Origin: Isoetes taiwanensis
Taxonomy: Eukaryota > Streptophyta > Lycopodiopsida > Isoetales > Isoetaceae
Length of the DNA: 64,000 bases
Assembly: GCA_021234155.1 (NCBI GenBank)
Contig: JAJEKV010000064.1
Location: forward strand, 4,650,001-4,714,000
Direction of reading: 5' to 3'
Notes under the pieces: generated by a model
Database searches by the model: none
The model's input: only the letters and a program-made list of their open reading frames with translations
What the model was told of the DNA's origin: nothing
Part shown: piece by piece, positions 22,570 to 35,989 of the stretch
Layout of the letters: every line of letters starts with the position of its first letter
Position numbering within the stretch: position 1 is the stretch's first letter
Made by a program: the position numbers and the translations under genes

Positions 22570-25350
22570 CAAGGGCTTTCTAGAGATGAGTTAGTTGAGA
22601 AGGCGCGGCACACTCATGCATGAATGTCGCTACATGGCTTATGCCTATGGTGTTATCGCTTTTGCCGATCCAAACCATGCAGGTCCGACGCGGAAGTTAG
22701 GGGAAGGCTCGATAGTCGCTACTATCATGAACATTTTTCCAATGCCCGAAAAGATCTCTATGCGCCGCCAGCCCGTGCGTAAATGCCCCAACCGCATGAC
22801 CTTGTGAGATGGCCCATAGCCCTCGTGCTCGTTGATAACATTCCGTTTCTACTCTTGTGGTTGCGGTGAAGGAGAAGGATGTGGAGAATGAACCTTACTC
22901 CATTAGACCCCAAATTGGCATCACCAAAAAGAGACCTTACAAAGATGGTCAATCGGAGACCCGTAACACGCCCAAAGACGGACTAAATGTGAAAGAAAAA
23001 CTAGTGCCGAGGCTATTCTAGACTTCAGGTCATCACCGTGGTCGCATGAAACGATGTTGGCAAATTTTACATCCCGTGAGATAGCTTGCATGAGAACCTT
23101 TTATCGAACATGAAGTCCCCTGAGCGCACAACTTTTGCATATAACATGCTAGATCTTTTTGCTCGAAAATGGTGTAGTCCGCGAAACCGATGTTGAATAA
23201 CAAAAGTGTGCATGAAAGCATGGCATAAAGCCTATGGCATTCCCATTTCCACTTTTTACAAGTGGAAGAAGCTCTTCAATGACGGCCCGTAATTGCCGAA
23301 AGCACGGAAATATCGGGTCTAAGAAGCCAAGGTCTCATACTTTATCGGCAATTTCAGGCTATCCATGTTCATAGATGAAAACGCAGAGACGATGCCACAC
23401 CGCCGAAAATTACGAGCGAGGGTAATGACAAAATGTTAAGAGGCTACCTTCAGCCTTGACTAAGAAGGATATACACCAAGAAGTAGATATTTCCGTATGT
23501 GAGTTGACAGCAAGCATATTTCTCCTTCGTCATTTTCGTCGCTTGGAAAGAGAATCATTCAGAGGTAGCAATAGCTAAGAGGATAGCATTTTCCAAGTGT
23601 AACACCCAGATTGTCATAAAGGAAAAGCTTGCTAAGACCAGAGATCCAAACGAAAGAAGGGTACTTGCAATAGAAAGAAAATCACATATGACGGCCCAGA
23701 TTTCATGCAGAGCCTTTATCGGGTCCCGAGAGCTTTGTCGATAGATCTCCCCGAGCACGCTTTTAACCATTATACATGATAAGATGGATCAGAATAAGAC
23801 CATGGTCCCTCGCCCAGAGAAGCTAGCAAAAGTCCGTATGGAGGGGTGAACGATCAAGGTCGTTGTTACTGTGTGCTCTCATGCACGGCCATGGTATAGG
23901 TGCCTTGGGCCACTTCTCACCGGACCTCCGGCCCGATGATTCTAATTTTCATGTGGGATCCTTGAATCATACCTTGAAGACACCGGAGAATAAACCGAGG
24001 ATAATTGGGGCCATTTGAGAGATACCGATCGTCTCGAAAGCAACAAGGTAAAAGAATTTTAAACACGTATAACCTTAGGACAAAAATGATGAATGGCAAG
24101 AGAAATGATTTTATGCCTCCTATCAAAGGCCCCATGGTAGCAAACAAGTTGCCTAGGAGGCTTTACTTGCAGCCTAGATAATTGCTCAGTCAAAATAAGA
24201 ATAGATATCTTTTCTCTTACTTGTCATACTTGGTTTGGTTAGGTGTATTTGATCAAGTGCAAATGGGATTCATGATGGTTGGACACACCCACGATGACAT
24301 AGATGCCCTATTTGGAAACTACTCTACTCTAATGAGAAGATCAGATGCATTGACTATTCCGAGCTTATGCAACTCTTCAGCAAGTGTAGTTCAAAGGCTC
24401 CTTCACCTTACCTTGTGACAGAGGTTCGATTGGAAGGAATTCGTGAAAGGATTTATCCCCGATAAGAAGGACCGTTTATGTGGTCACTTGGAACCTCTAC
24501 TCTTCAAGTTTTGCATGAAGGATGGATGGCCACTAATGTTCTACAAGATGAGGCAGGGCATAGGGAGTGGCTCCCGAAAAGGGAATCGAATGTGGAAGGA
24601 GGATGCCCAAGGTTTACCTATGATTCCGAGAGGGTCACCTAAGGTCCCCGCACCATATGGGAGCTTGAAAGATATAGGTGCATTAAGAGCTTCTATTGCC
24701 AAGTACATGATGCATCGGGCAGCTATTTCTAGAGCTGGCGATAAGTCATGGTCCAACACATATATGAATGAAGTTATTGACTCACTGGTCCACCTTGTCC
24801 GCGAAAAGTGCTTGGTGACGCAGCCCGGTAGAGAGAGTCGCTCATTCAGATTTTCGCCCAAAGACTGTGCAAAGTGCATTGGAAGAACCCGAAAAGAGTG
24901 TTTGTGGATGAGCACATTGAAGCATCTCATTACGTAGGGCCTTTCTGCAGACCCAAGAACCCAGCTTGAAATATTCGACCCTACCAAGATGTCAAGAAGG
25001 AATGCTCTTGCTAATCAAACCACATGATAACCGCCTCGACATGGATGGCTTTTTGCCTAAACAGGACCCAAGAGAGGACCCTAATCTCCCACATTATGAA
25101 GAGGTGTTTGTCTCTTGGTTTGAACTCGTTGCGTTTAAAGGGAACCTCATATGCAATGCAAGATAGGGATTGTTGGAGCAAGAATTGAGACCCAATCCTA
25201 ATGACCCGCCACGCTACCAACCTTTGAAAACAATAGACTATGGTTGGGCCAGAGAGACCAGGCCATTGTCGCTGGTGATCCCCAAAGAGTGTTCGGGCTC
25301 GCTTGCAAGAATTAGTGGCTAAAGAAGCTAAGGACGATGATGAGAACTCT
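22570..25350 (+). pseudogene. DUF7869-like transposase-type protein, decayed
   Basis: Plus-strand pieces follow the order of plant proteins carrying DUF7869. An N-terminal part contains AYGIPISTFYKWKKLF (about 23235-23285). A middle part has DKMDQNKTMVP (about 23780-23810). A core reads NKNRYLFSYLSYLVWLGVF then GHTHDDIDALFG (24182-24330). The C-terminal part has KDGWP, RMWKEDAQGLPMIPRG (24500-24625) and PHYEEVFVSWFELV near 25100. The repeated acidic residues (GHTHDDID) are plausible members of an RNase H-like acidic centre, though this is not demonstrated. Multiple stops and frameshifts make it a pseudogene. No intact start was found. The family is seen in many seed-free plants and animals and is probably transposon-derived. 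Confidence 0.65.
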
Positions 25351-25478
25351 TGAGGTATGCAATGCTCTTTTACATAATTACTATATCATTCATAACATGG
25401 AAGTTACAATAGACTAGTTATTATTTGTTACGCTCTGCGTTTTCCATCTCAACACAAGAGCTCTTACACTATACAATG

Positions 25479-25733
25479 CTAAACAGGTGATTCATTCACC
25501 TCAGGATCTGTAGTAGTGATCCCTGATATCTCATAGCTCATTCGCTCAGGAAGCCAAATCAGATGGATCATTACACGAATTGACGCAGGGCAACGAATCT
25601 CAGCGCCCAAAGCTTTTCTTCGCAGGTAGGGATCAAGAAGAAGATGCCTGTCTAGGCAACCAACAAGATCAGAGTGGCTCATTGAGCACTTGATCGCCTC
25701 GATGTGGTGAATTGATGAAGGCAAATAATCCAT
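25479..25733 (-). CDS. Small unknown protein, tandem copy 1
   Basis: An 84-residue minus frame (MDYLPSSIHHIEAIKCSMSH and so on) with no recognised domain. A CTATAAAAG box lies 36-44 bases upstream of the ATG at 25777-25769, which would leave a very short leader. A related sequence follows about 600 bases away (26095-26375), with matching residues such as HI-x2-(I/F)KC-x-(M/L)S and YL. The shared TATA box and coding similarity suggest a small duplicated gene. Expression is not shown. It could also be part of a transposable element flank. Confidence 0.35.
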   Translation of the reverse strand: MDYLPSSIHHIEAIKCSMSHSDLVGCLDRHLLLDPYLRRKALGAEIRCPASIRVMIHLIWLPERMSYEISGITTTDPEVNESPV

Positions 25734-25768
25734 GTGAGAGGAATGAACTTTAGCCCCGAAGTGAGAAG

Positions 25769-25777
25769 CTTTTATAG
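25769..25777 (-). promoter_or_regulatory. TATA box of tandem copy 1
   Basis: Minus-strand CTATAAAAG, in the context 'cctcacTATAAAAgcttctcac'-like wording that recurs at the second copy. Confidence 0.45.
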
Positions 25778-26094
25778 TGAGGTAGAATTATTGAGGTGAA
25801 TTATTGGGGTAGACTTCGGCGCGATTATTGCTCGTGTATAAGACCGTTGTATAAATACAAGTATAATACATCTTTCAGATGGATATATGTATGCGCATTA
25901 CTAATATGCGCATGTTTCAAAACATGTTTGCTTGATTTAATTTAGCTATGATTGAATTCAATGACAAATTTTGCGTAATAAGTGGAGGTGGGATAGCACA
26001 TCGTTACAATATACTCGCTAAGGTAACGTGATATTACATCCTTAATCAGAATGCTATTACATCCTTACTTAGTTATTAGGTACCCATGTCATTA

Positions 26095-26375
26095 TTACAT
26101 TATTAGCAGGTGCGATTCACTCGTCATCAACATCAAAGCTCGCGGATGCCATTCACTCATAGATCTCCGATCGTGAAGCTTTAGAATATGGACTTTAACG
26201 CGAAAGTGAGCTTTCTCGCAAGCACTAGCGTGTCCATCAGCTTTAGATAAGAGCCATGGATCAAGCTTAACGCTATTTCTAGCGATTCGCCCCGATCGTT
26301 GTAGCTCAAGTAACACTTGAAAGAGCGGATGTGCTCGGACGAGGCATCGAGGAAGCCATGGAAGATGAATGGCCT
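26095..26375 (-). pseudogene. Small unknown protein, tandem copy 2 (broken)
   Basis: A minus frame reads HGFLDASSEHIRSFKCYLSY and onwards to a stop at 26183-26181. It resembles copy 1 in the HI-x2-xKCxxS block. The frame has no ATG in phase: the nearest ATG (in CCATGG near 26360) is one base out of frame. A second frame (26095-26316) covers the distal part. This copy therefore looks frameshifted relative to copy 1. Confidence 0.3.
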
Positions 26376-26393
26376 CTACCCCCTCGTGAAGCC

Positions 26394-26403
26394 GTTTTTA
26401 TAG
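26394..26403 (-). promoter_or_regulatory. TATA box of tandem copy 2
   Basis: Minus-strand CTATAAAAAC, at the position corresponding to the TATA box of copy 1. The 'taaaattattga(a/g)gtgaattattgg' block upstream is shared by both copies. Confidence 0.4.
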
Positions 26404-26649
26404 TGAAGTAAAATTATTGAAGTGAATTATTGGCATACGATGTAGGGCCATTATTGAGCTTATACGAGTGTCATGTACACGTACAAGTATAACACAAAAT
26501 TTGTATGTATATGTGTTTGTTAATTACCTCATGTTTGTTGGGGTCGAGTACTAGGTGAAAGTATTCGTGCTTGAGCAAATAAGGTGTGCTCAAAATTCTC
26601 AAAATTGCGTTATTTTATCCAATTAATGAAATCATGCTTGAGTCTATCA

Positions 26650-28487
<1,838 letters not shown>

Positions 28488-28505
28488 GTTTATTATTTCG
28501 TCTGT

Positions 28506-28521
28506 GAGACCATCAGGTCTC
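28506..28521 (-). other. 3' terminal hairpin of LINE F
   Basis: GAGACC-ATCA-GGTCTC is a perfect 6-bp stem with a 4-base loop, 22 bases from the start of the microsatellite. Equivalent hairpins are at 2697-2710, 14586-14599 and 56719-56732. Confidence 0.75.
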
Positions 28522-28546
28522 GAAGACGTCTACAATTGCACAAAGC

Positions 28547-29086
28547 TTAGACAAAATCATTCGCGTGATGTGCTTCAATAGCAACACCCGCCTCTACTCT
28601 CTTCTTTGAATTGAATAATTTTAGTAAGTGTTTATGTGACGGAATCAATAGTTCTCTTGTGATATAGACTTCTTTTAGGTAACAACCGCTCGTGTTGGGT
28701 GGCATGGCAAAGAAATCTTGCAGAGAGTTACACTTAATACCATACTTGAGTCTGAGCGGCACATATTTTGAGCAGTGCAACACTAAGTGGGCTTCATCCT
28801 CAATTTCTTCTTCCATACATACCTTGCAAGTACGCCTGTGCCTAGGAACATTTTCCCATCTTCCTACTTCAACTCCAAGGTGGTGAGAGCTTAGCCTCAA
28901 CCTACAAAGTGTATGTCTCATAAATAAGGATGATGTTTCACCCGTGTGTGGTGCTTCGTCTAGATTGGGATTTATTGTTTCTCTATAGAACAAAGATCTT
29001 TGTCCCATCGTCGGGACCACAATTTTATGTTGCACTATTACTTGAATCCAGCCACGTAATTTTGACTTATCTGGCCGGTAAATCAT
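28547..29086 (-). pseudogene. C-terminal domain of LINE F
   Basis: A minus frame of 179 codons containing RHTLCRLRLSSHHLGVEVGR and then CKVCMEEEIEDEAHLVLHC, a CCHC-type finger, followed by helices ending at VAIEAHHANDFV. It is the equivalent of LINE B 14608-15000 (CRMRMSAHHLE, CRVCWSNEVEGEEHAI). The cysteine and histidine ligands are intact. It would follow the RT on the ORF2 polyprotein but is separated here by stops near 29090-29285. Confidence 0.78.
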
Positions 29087-29284
29087 TCAAGGATGTCCCC
29101 ATTTTTTCAACCACTTATCAATATTTTGCATTCATCCTTTCAAACTACTTTGTATCATAGCTCGACGAGGAAGACTATCTTCACTCATAGCTTGTACCCT
29201 TAGCAAGTAGTTTAATGCCTTACACAATGCTTCTGCTTCTAGGGGGATTAACCCTGCTTCAACAAGCATCATAGCATATGGGGT

Positions 29285-30063
29285 TTATAGCTTTACCCCT
29301 AACTCTGTCATGAGGAACTTTTTCTGTATTTTTTCTACCCATTTCCAAGTATCCAAGGAAAGGTCACAACCATAAAGAACAACCGATTGAACCAGTGCCT
29401 GATATAATTTTTTCTTCAAGGTCCAATCAAGAATATTTGCTTTCTTACATTTACGTTGCATTGTGTATAATGCCTTTAATCCACTATCTGCCCTCTGCTC
29501 CGCGGCTTTATTCCAGCTATAATTTTGATCAAGCAACAACCCCAGGTATTTGTATACATCAGTGATTTCCACCCGCTGTCCATTATAGTGAAAAGTATAG
29601 TCACGTGACCTCGTGCCAAAAATCAGGATTTTTGTCTTTCCCAAATTCACCTTCATTTCCATAATAGAACAAAAAGAGCTCAATGCATCCAAATGTCTCT
29701 GCATATCTTGTGCATTTCTAGCAAAGATGACAATGTCATCGGCATATAGCAGCAAGGTGAGTGCATATCCCGCAATTGTTGTGCCAGCACCCCCATAATT
29801 CATCATCCAGAATTCTAATTGATCTATATAAATGCCGAACAAAGTGGGGGACAAAGGACATCCCTGTTTGATGCCCATATTACTAAGTATTTCCTCATCT
29901 GACTCCTGACTGAATGGAAATGAGAGTTGCACAAAGACCTTATCATACAACATTGCAACGGCATTCCTGAGTTCCTGCGGGACTTTGATTTGTTCCATTC
30001 TAGCCCAAATGTTTTTTCGTGGCACCATGTCAAATGCCTTTGTAAGATCCACAAATAGAGCAA
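29285..30063 (-). pseudogene. RT palm of LINE F
   Basis: An open frame of 255 codons with VDLTKAFDMVPRK (motif A), GIKQGCPLSPTLFGIYIDQL (motif B), LLLYADDIVIFA (catalytic YADD), NLGKTKILIFG, YKYLGLLLDQ and VLYGCD. All catalytic aspartates are present. The ATG at 30052 lies inside motif A and is not the true start. After FLMTELGVKL the frame ends at 29285, where LINE B continues, so a small lesion separates palm and C-terminus. Roughly half of the residues match LINE B by eye. Confidence 0.88.
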
Positions 30064-30069
30064 AGCATG

Positions 30070-30530
30070 GTTTTTTTTGTTTTCTTTACTGCATCTAAAA
30101 CTGATCTGAATGTCACTAGAAATCAGATACTTTTTAGGACTAAAACCAGCTTTGCCCGCTTGTTTCTCTCACACCGCCTTCTTCAGCCCAAGTAATCGAC
30201 CTTTTGTTCTAAAATTGTTGCATATAATTTAGAAAACAAGCCGCTTACCATAATCATTCTATAGTTATTGGGATCCGCAGATCCCCCGACTTATGTAGCG
30301 GGATAACTCGCTTTCTTTGCCAAGATGATGGAAATCCATTAATCGAGACTTTATTCAAGAAATGCACAAGCATATCCAAGACACTAGAACCAGCCCATTT
30401 GACCATTTTCGCAACCAAAACCAGAAGCATCCGCCGCTTTGCCAATTCAAGTTTTCTCAAGCCGTTTAGTACATCCTCACTGTGTAAACACAAAGGTGGT
30501 TCCCGCCTCGTAAGGCACATCATGTATGCC
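30070..30530 (-). pseudogene. RT N-terminal part of LINE F
   Basis: Minus frames give DVLNGLRKLELAKRR, then MVKWAGSSVLDMLVHFLNK and GFPSSWQRKRVIPLHKSGD, the fingers region of LINE RTs. In another frame, near 30280-30240, DPNNYRMIMVSGLFSKLYAT continues it. At least three frameshifts separate these from the palm that begins at 30063. Confidence 0.75.
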
Positions 30531-31026
30531 TTCTATATGGTACAACCTGCGGACTTGCTTGAATGAGGTCATTTACATTTAGCATGCATCGATTCTCGCT
30601 TTTTGGAACTCAAACGAGCCCAAAATTTCAGCGGATTGGCAATCATTTCTCAACCATTTCTTTTTGTTGTTTGACCGTAAAAGCTCTTTTTCTTTTCGTC
30701 TCACTAGTTTACGATATTCTTCTCTTGTTTTTGCCTAGCCTCCTTGGGTGTTTGCTCCAAATCTTTTCGCTTGCTTTTGCATTCCTCGTCAAACCACCAT
30801 TCATGGGGGAGCCCTTTGCCCTTCTTTTATGTAGTCAAAACATTTTTTAGCATTTTCCAAAGAAGATGCATGGGAGAACATCACCAAACTATTAGCATCC
30901 TTTGGCCAATTGATACCTTGAACATGTTCTTCACACATGCTTTTATACATATCCGCTTTTTATTCATGTGAATATATCTCATTATTATTTTTATGCTCCA
31001 ATTTGTTTGAATTTGAATCACAATCG

Positions 31027-31100
31027 GGGAGAGGGAGGGAGGGAGGGAGGGAGGGAGGGAGGGAGGGAGGGAGAGAGAGAGGGGGAGGGGGGAGAGGGGG
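31027..31100. repeat. (GGGA)n purine tract
   Basis: GGGA repeats grading into GA- and G-rich sequence. In the sense direction of LINE D it abuts the RT motif HQGCPLSP on its 3' side. Confidence 0.9.
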
Positions 31101-32640
31101 CATCCTTGGTGGACCTCGATGTCGCTATCAAATGGCTGGCTTATCGGCCGCAACTAGCCTGAGCATGTCTCATACAACCTGTACACTGCATTCTGTGGAT
31201 TTGCTGGGACCCCTAGCTCTTGCAAACTTGCCCATAACTTTTCCCGATGCACCGTGTCAATAGCCTTGGCAAATTTGACAAAGCAGCAACAGTGTTCCGT
31301 CGTCAGTTTATGTAACCAAAGTCAGAAGTGTGAAGATGATCAATGGTTGAGTGCCGCAGCCTGAAGCCCGCCTATATGAAGGCCTGCACATCCACTGACT
31401 CTGCCCAAGTCGTCAACTGTTGCTCGCGAATTTTAGCAAGTAGTTTTGCAAACACCGAACTGGTGATGATTGTTCGATAATTGGCTGAACAGTATGGGTC
31501 ACCTGCATTGTATATGGGGACCACTTGGCTAGCAACCTACTATGAGGGGAAACCATCCTATAGCGTTGTGTTGAACATGGCAGTTAGCAACAGTACTATG
31601 GATGGTCCTGCCCACTTGAGCAACTCCGCCTGCATACTATCTGGGTCTGGCACATTTCCATTGGCTAGACGCTCTAAGCCTTGGTCTACGTCTGTCTTTT
31701 GTGGGGCAACATTGCTTGTGCCCCTTCCCTCCCCCTCCCCCTCCCCCCTGGGGAGGGTCGTAGAGCTGCTGAAGATATTGCCCCCACTGTCCGAGACTGA
31801 TGTTCCATGTAGGCTGTACTGGCTTTCTGAGAGCCAGTGGATGAGGTTCTCCTTTGCCTCTTCTGTCAGGCCATAGACCACCAGATTGTGGCTCTGGCAT
31901 CTTTGCTTATGGAGCTCTCTGATGGTTAGGTCGATGTTGGCTACCACAACAGGTGCTAGTTGTGTCTGGCAGGGCATGGGCTGTGGCATACACTAAGGTG
32001 GTGGCAGTATGGGGCGGCTTGGTGGTGCAGCAATAAGTGGCCTTGGCTGACGTCGTATATGCTGGTGGGTGTGTGGGACTGCCATGGCTTGTGCTGTGGC
32101 CTCTCTTTTCTGAAGTCGAAAGATCAGCTCCTGCTAGAATTGTTGTTGACTTACCACTTCATGCATGCACCATTGCAGCTATTCATGAGCCTCTGCATAG
32201 AGGCCCTTGGCTTGCTAGGCAACGGTTGCCCACAACTCCTGCACCTCTTGATCTCGAACAGTGAGTCTGTGCTAGATTTTCTGCAAGCGAATATCCAGTG
32301 CAGGGTTCACCACCAGGGAGGGCAGTTCCCATGTCTTGGCCCTACTTTTAAGGGCTTTTAGATGTGACTGGCTTTCCTGAAAGGTAGTTTGGATCCTTTG
32401 CATCATGATGGCGGCCTCCTCGTTTCCTCGACCAAGGCGTGAGATGGTTGCCAAGATCTCTCCGCCAAAGACGACGCCCATTTTATGTTATGGTGTCTAT
32501 GGTGGTGCATCTCTAGTTTGTTTTGTTGTAGCCCATCACTTCCCACCCACTTCCCTCCCTCCTCCTGCATGTGAATATGTCTCAGTGTTGAGTAGACTTT
32601 TAAACCTATTTCCCTATGAGAACCTTGGCTCCTCTGTTCC
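31101..32640 (-). mobile_element. LINE fragment D (ORF1-like to RT, internally deleted)
   Basis: Minus strand from 32640 downward. First is a helical/coiled-coil-like region rich in Q and E. Then comes RCQSHNLVVYGLTEEAKENL (ORF1-type RRM wording), a pre-RT linker, and DPDSMQAELLKWAGPSIVLL (RT start, matching LINE C PELLKWAG). Later, in shifted frames, it reads AGFRLRHSTIDHL and SDIEVHQGCPLSP. The endonuclease expected between ORF1 and RT is missing. The RT ends at a (GGGA)n tract before its catalytic YADD. Confidence 0.7.
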
Positions 32641-32689
32641 ATTAGTTTGGTTGTGTATTTTTGTTGTGCAGGATGTTAGTGGACCTTGG

Positions 32690-32965
32690 TGGCTCGGGCA
32701 TTAGCATTGTGGGCCATATGTGGCTCACGTTGTGTTTTTGGTAGAGCGTTGTGGCTCAAGCAGTATTAGCATTGTGGCTAATTCATGGCTCATGTTGCGT
32801 TTTCACTGGAGCATTGTGGCTCGAACAACATTAGCGTTGTGGCTCACGTGTGGCATTGTGTCTTTGCATGTTGTGTTTTAAGAAGCATTGTGGCTCGAGC
32901 AGCATTAGCGTTATGGCTAATATGTGGCTCTCATGTTGTGTAGCTTTGTGACTCATGTTGTGTTT
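32690..32965. repeat. Imperfect tandem repeat with 'cattgtggctc' units
   Basis: Units of roughly 60 bp share 'agcattgtggctcgarca.cattagcgttgtggct' and 'atgttgtgttt'. No gene is present. Confidence 0.7.
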
Positions 32966-33049
32966 TAGTAGAGATGTCCACATCTGCATCACCTTGTCCA
33001 TCTATTTTGCTTGCCTTGATTTTCCCATCCAACCCCAGTAGTAGCTCGT

Positions 33050-33370
33050 ATGTTGATTGTGAAAGACCCTCGTATCCCTTTTGCTGAGTATTGGTTATGA
33101 GCTTGTGACCCTCTTGCATATGGAAGGTTTGTGCATGGCGGCCCTTGTGCCAGAATGCTTATGAGTTGATGCACTACATGCCAGTGGTTGGTTATGACAT
33201 TGGAGGCCCTCGTGCCTAGTACAGGTGGTTGTAAGACGCCCTCGTGCTTAGTACACTTGGTTATGAGATTATGGCCCTCATGCCTAGTATACTTGGTTGT
33301 AAGAGGCCCTCGTGCCTGCGATAGTTGGTTGTGATATTATGACCCTCGAGACACTGGACAATTGGAGATT
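33050..33370. repeat. Minisatellite with 'ggccctcgtgcctagtac' units
   Basis: Imperfect units of about 35-45 bp carry 'ggttgtaagaggccctcgtgcc' or 'ggttatgagattatggccctc'. No coding evidence. Confidence 0.7.
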
Positions 33371-33482
33371 GTCAGCTATGTGCCAGACATTATGTACTTG
33401 GTTGTTGTAACACTCTCACTTCATGTGTAAGTTGATAGTTCGTGAGGTTCTGGTATTTTTTCGTGACATGTGGTTGTAGGCG

Positions 33483-33507
33483 TATGCTGCCACATTTTGG
33501 CAGCATA
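33483..33507. other. Perfect 10-bp hairpin
   Basis: TATGCTGCCA, loop CATTT, then TGGCAGCATA. It is isolated and of unknown role. Confidence 0.6.
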
Positions 33508-33791
33508 GAAGAGCTGTGCACACAAACTACATATCTTTGATTGACAATTGTCTAAAACATGTGTGCGAGTACTATAGATATGAAGACTCACATCCTTGAA
33601 GACTACTAAGTAGACACATTGTTGAAGATCCAAGGGAAGGACATTCATTGGAGATCATGCAAGCATAGCAAGGGAGAGAAGATTCAAGAAAAGCAAATTA
33701 GAGCTTGGTATGTGACTAATTTGAAATCATCTTGGCATGAATTCTATTTCACAAGGTTCATTACATGAGTTCACCACCTCAATCCCATCCA

Positions 33792-35867
33792 TGATAGCAT
33801 GCTTGCCTCATAATTCATTTTCTCTTGTCTCACCTTCATTTCCCCCAACAAAAGTTGGCAAATGGCTTTTCTCTAGTCAAAACACACTATTCATATAGCA
33901 TTCATACACCACACACTCACCATATCTCTATCATTTTTAAAAAGCAAAAAATTCCACTCAATTTGGCTTTTCCTATGATCTAGGATCATATTCTCTCTCT
34001 AAAAGTTAAATTAGTGAGAGAAGGTGCACGATTTCCCAAAACAAGCATGAAGAAGTCAAATGACCAAGTTGTTGCATAAGGGACCTAAGTTTATGTGCAC
34101 TAGTGCCAAAATTGTCCACTTCATCATCAAAGTTGCCAAATCATCATCAAAAGATACCATGTACCATCCACATCATCATCAAGTATGCCATGTCATCATA
34201 TACATGTCACCTTCCATAAATTTCCCTTCTTCAAAATATTTGACCTAAGAAAAATCATTTTGATACTTAAGGTGACATGTCATCATTCCATTGTGCCACA
34301 ACATTACTAAATGCCTCCACATCATCTTATACATGTCATTCACATCATTTCCACCTCATAAAAAGTTTTGACTAGAAAAAAGACATTTTGCCACCTTGCT
34401 CGACACATCATCATTCCATAATGCCATGTCATCATCCATTTGCCAAATCATCCTACCAACTTGCCACATCATCAACTTGACTGCCATTTTGAGCCAAAAA
34501 GTCAAATGTCCTTTTTTGCAAATAGATTCTCCTGTGTCATAGAGCATCAAAATGATTCCTTGTGGAAAAAAGAATTTTTGAAAAAGACCATGTTTTGACC
34601 TTCATTTTTGAGTTCTTGGGATTCGCACCAAGCTTTAAAAAAAAAAAAAAATTCCTACCCCCCTCCCCCCCCCAGTCTCTCACCCATCCAATCTCCCCCC
34701 TGCCACGTGGTACACCCGGGCGTGTGGGCGGTAACGGACTGAATCCCACATGGGCATAGCACGTTCGATTTAGTTATTAAAGATTTTTTATGCCTTATAT
34801 ACCTTGTCTGCTTTTCTGCAAAATTCATGTGAGATATCTCGACCAAAAATCTCAAGAACCCTAAAATTCTTCATGCCAAGATCTGGATTGTTTGAACGAT
34901 TTAACCATCATGGCCAAATGCTCCGGATTGATGTATTCTAAGCCAAGAACTCTCAAATTAAGCAAAAAGACAAAGATCTGAGCCAAATTTGCTAAGAACA
35001 GGCCGAAACAGGGGATTATGAAAAAGGGGATTGTTTACAGAGATTTTTTGAGAGCTTTGGGCGCAAGAAGTGATCGAGATTCTTCTTTTAGCGACCGGTT
35101 TGACTGACAGCTGCTTGAACCCGTCTTTTGGATTACCTAAGGCAATCTGCTTATTTGCTATTGTGAAGACTCTTGATCCTGTGCCCAAGACATCAGAGCT
35201 TGGGATTCCTTTGAATGACTGTATGATGATCCTATGAATGAAAATCCGCATGTTCAACTTGCATTCCACATTTCAAACAAGATAGATTAAAAAGGTAAAA
35301 GTGATATCTGAAGATAATTTATTTGTTTCAAGCACACCATATTTCAAGTTGCATCACACTCTGCTCTATGAACAAAGATCAGTATAAAAAATTAGATTAA
35401 ACTGCCTCTAGTGTCAATTTATGAGTTGCATTTGGCAAATTCCAGCTCTACATATTAGGTAATGCTTAAATAGGGAGTTATCAAAACAAGTAGAAAGCAT
35501 TGAAACTCAGGAAATTTGTCAAAAACAATTTGCCATAGTATGTCTTCTAAATTTTGCAAACTATTGCTTTTTTAGTCAAAAAATCTTCCAGATTGGAGAT
35601 TGTAGCTTTGATTTTTTATCATACAAATTGTTCTCCCTTGTTTGCACACATTTGAAAGGTGTTAAGAATTGTCAAAAGTCAAAAGAGACCAGTTTAGATC
35701 GATCTTTAAAAAACTTGCTTGCTGTTTTGGCCTGTGACAGTCTGTTTGCAAAGAAATTGAATTTCAGGTCATACTGGCACATCTCTTTGCAAAAATAGTA
35801 GTTGATCCTTGTGTGCACATCTGTCAGAGATGGAATCAACTGACAGAACTTGAAAAAGACTCATATC
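33792..35867 (+). repeat. LTR-like repeat, copy 1
   Basis: Begins TGATAGCATGCTTGCC and ends near ACTCATATC. The same sequence recurs in pieces at 44804-45807 and 50335-50691. A TATA-like TTATATACC at 34795-34803, a G-box CACGTG at about 34692, and a gag remnant starting 120 bases downstream support a 5' LTR reading in the plus direction. No primer-binding site was recognised. Copy 1 has about 675 extra bases (34173-34847) with many 'catcatc' words. Confidence 0.65.
34795..34803 (+). promoter_or_regulatory. TATA-like element in LTR copy 1
   Basis: TTATATACC in an AT-rich stretch downstream of a CACGTG G-box. It lies in the segment absent from LTR copy 2. Confidence 0.35.
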
Positions 35868-35989
35868 CTGAGAAATAATGAAACTTCTGAGCATACTAAA
35901 GCACAAGAGAATCATGAGACCTCTGCAGCAGTGCCAGGAGTGAGTATTTAGCTAATGTAGGTATGCCTTGCCACTACTTTGAGTTAAAC

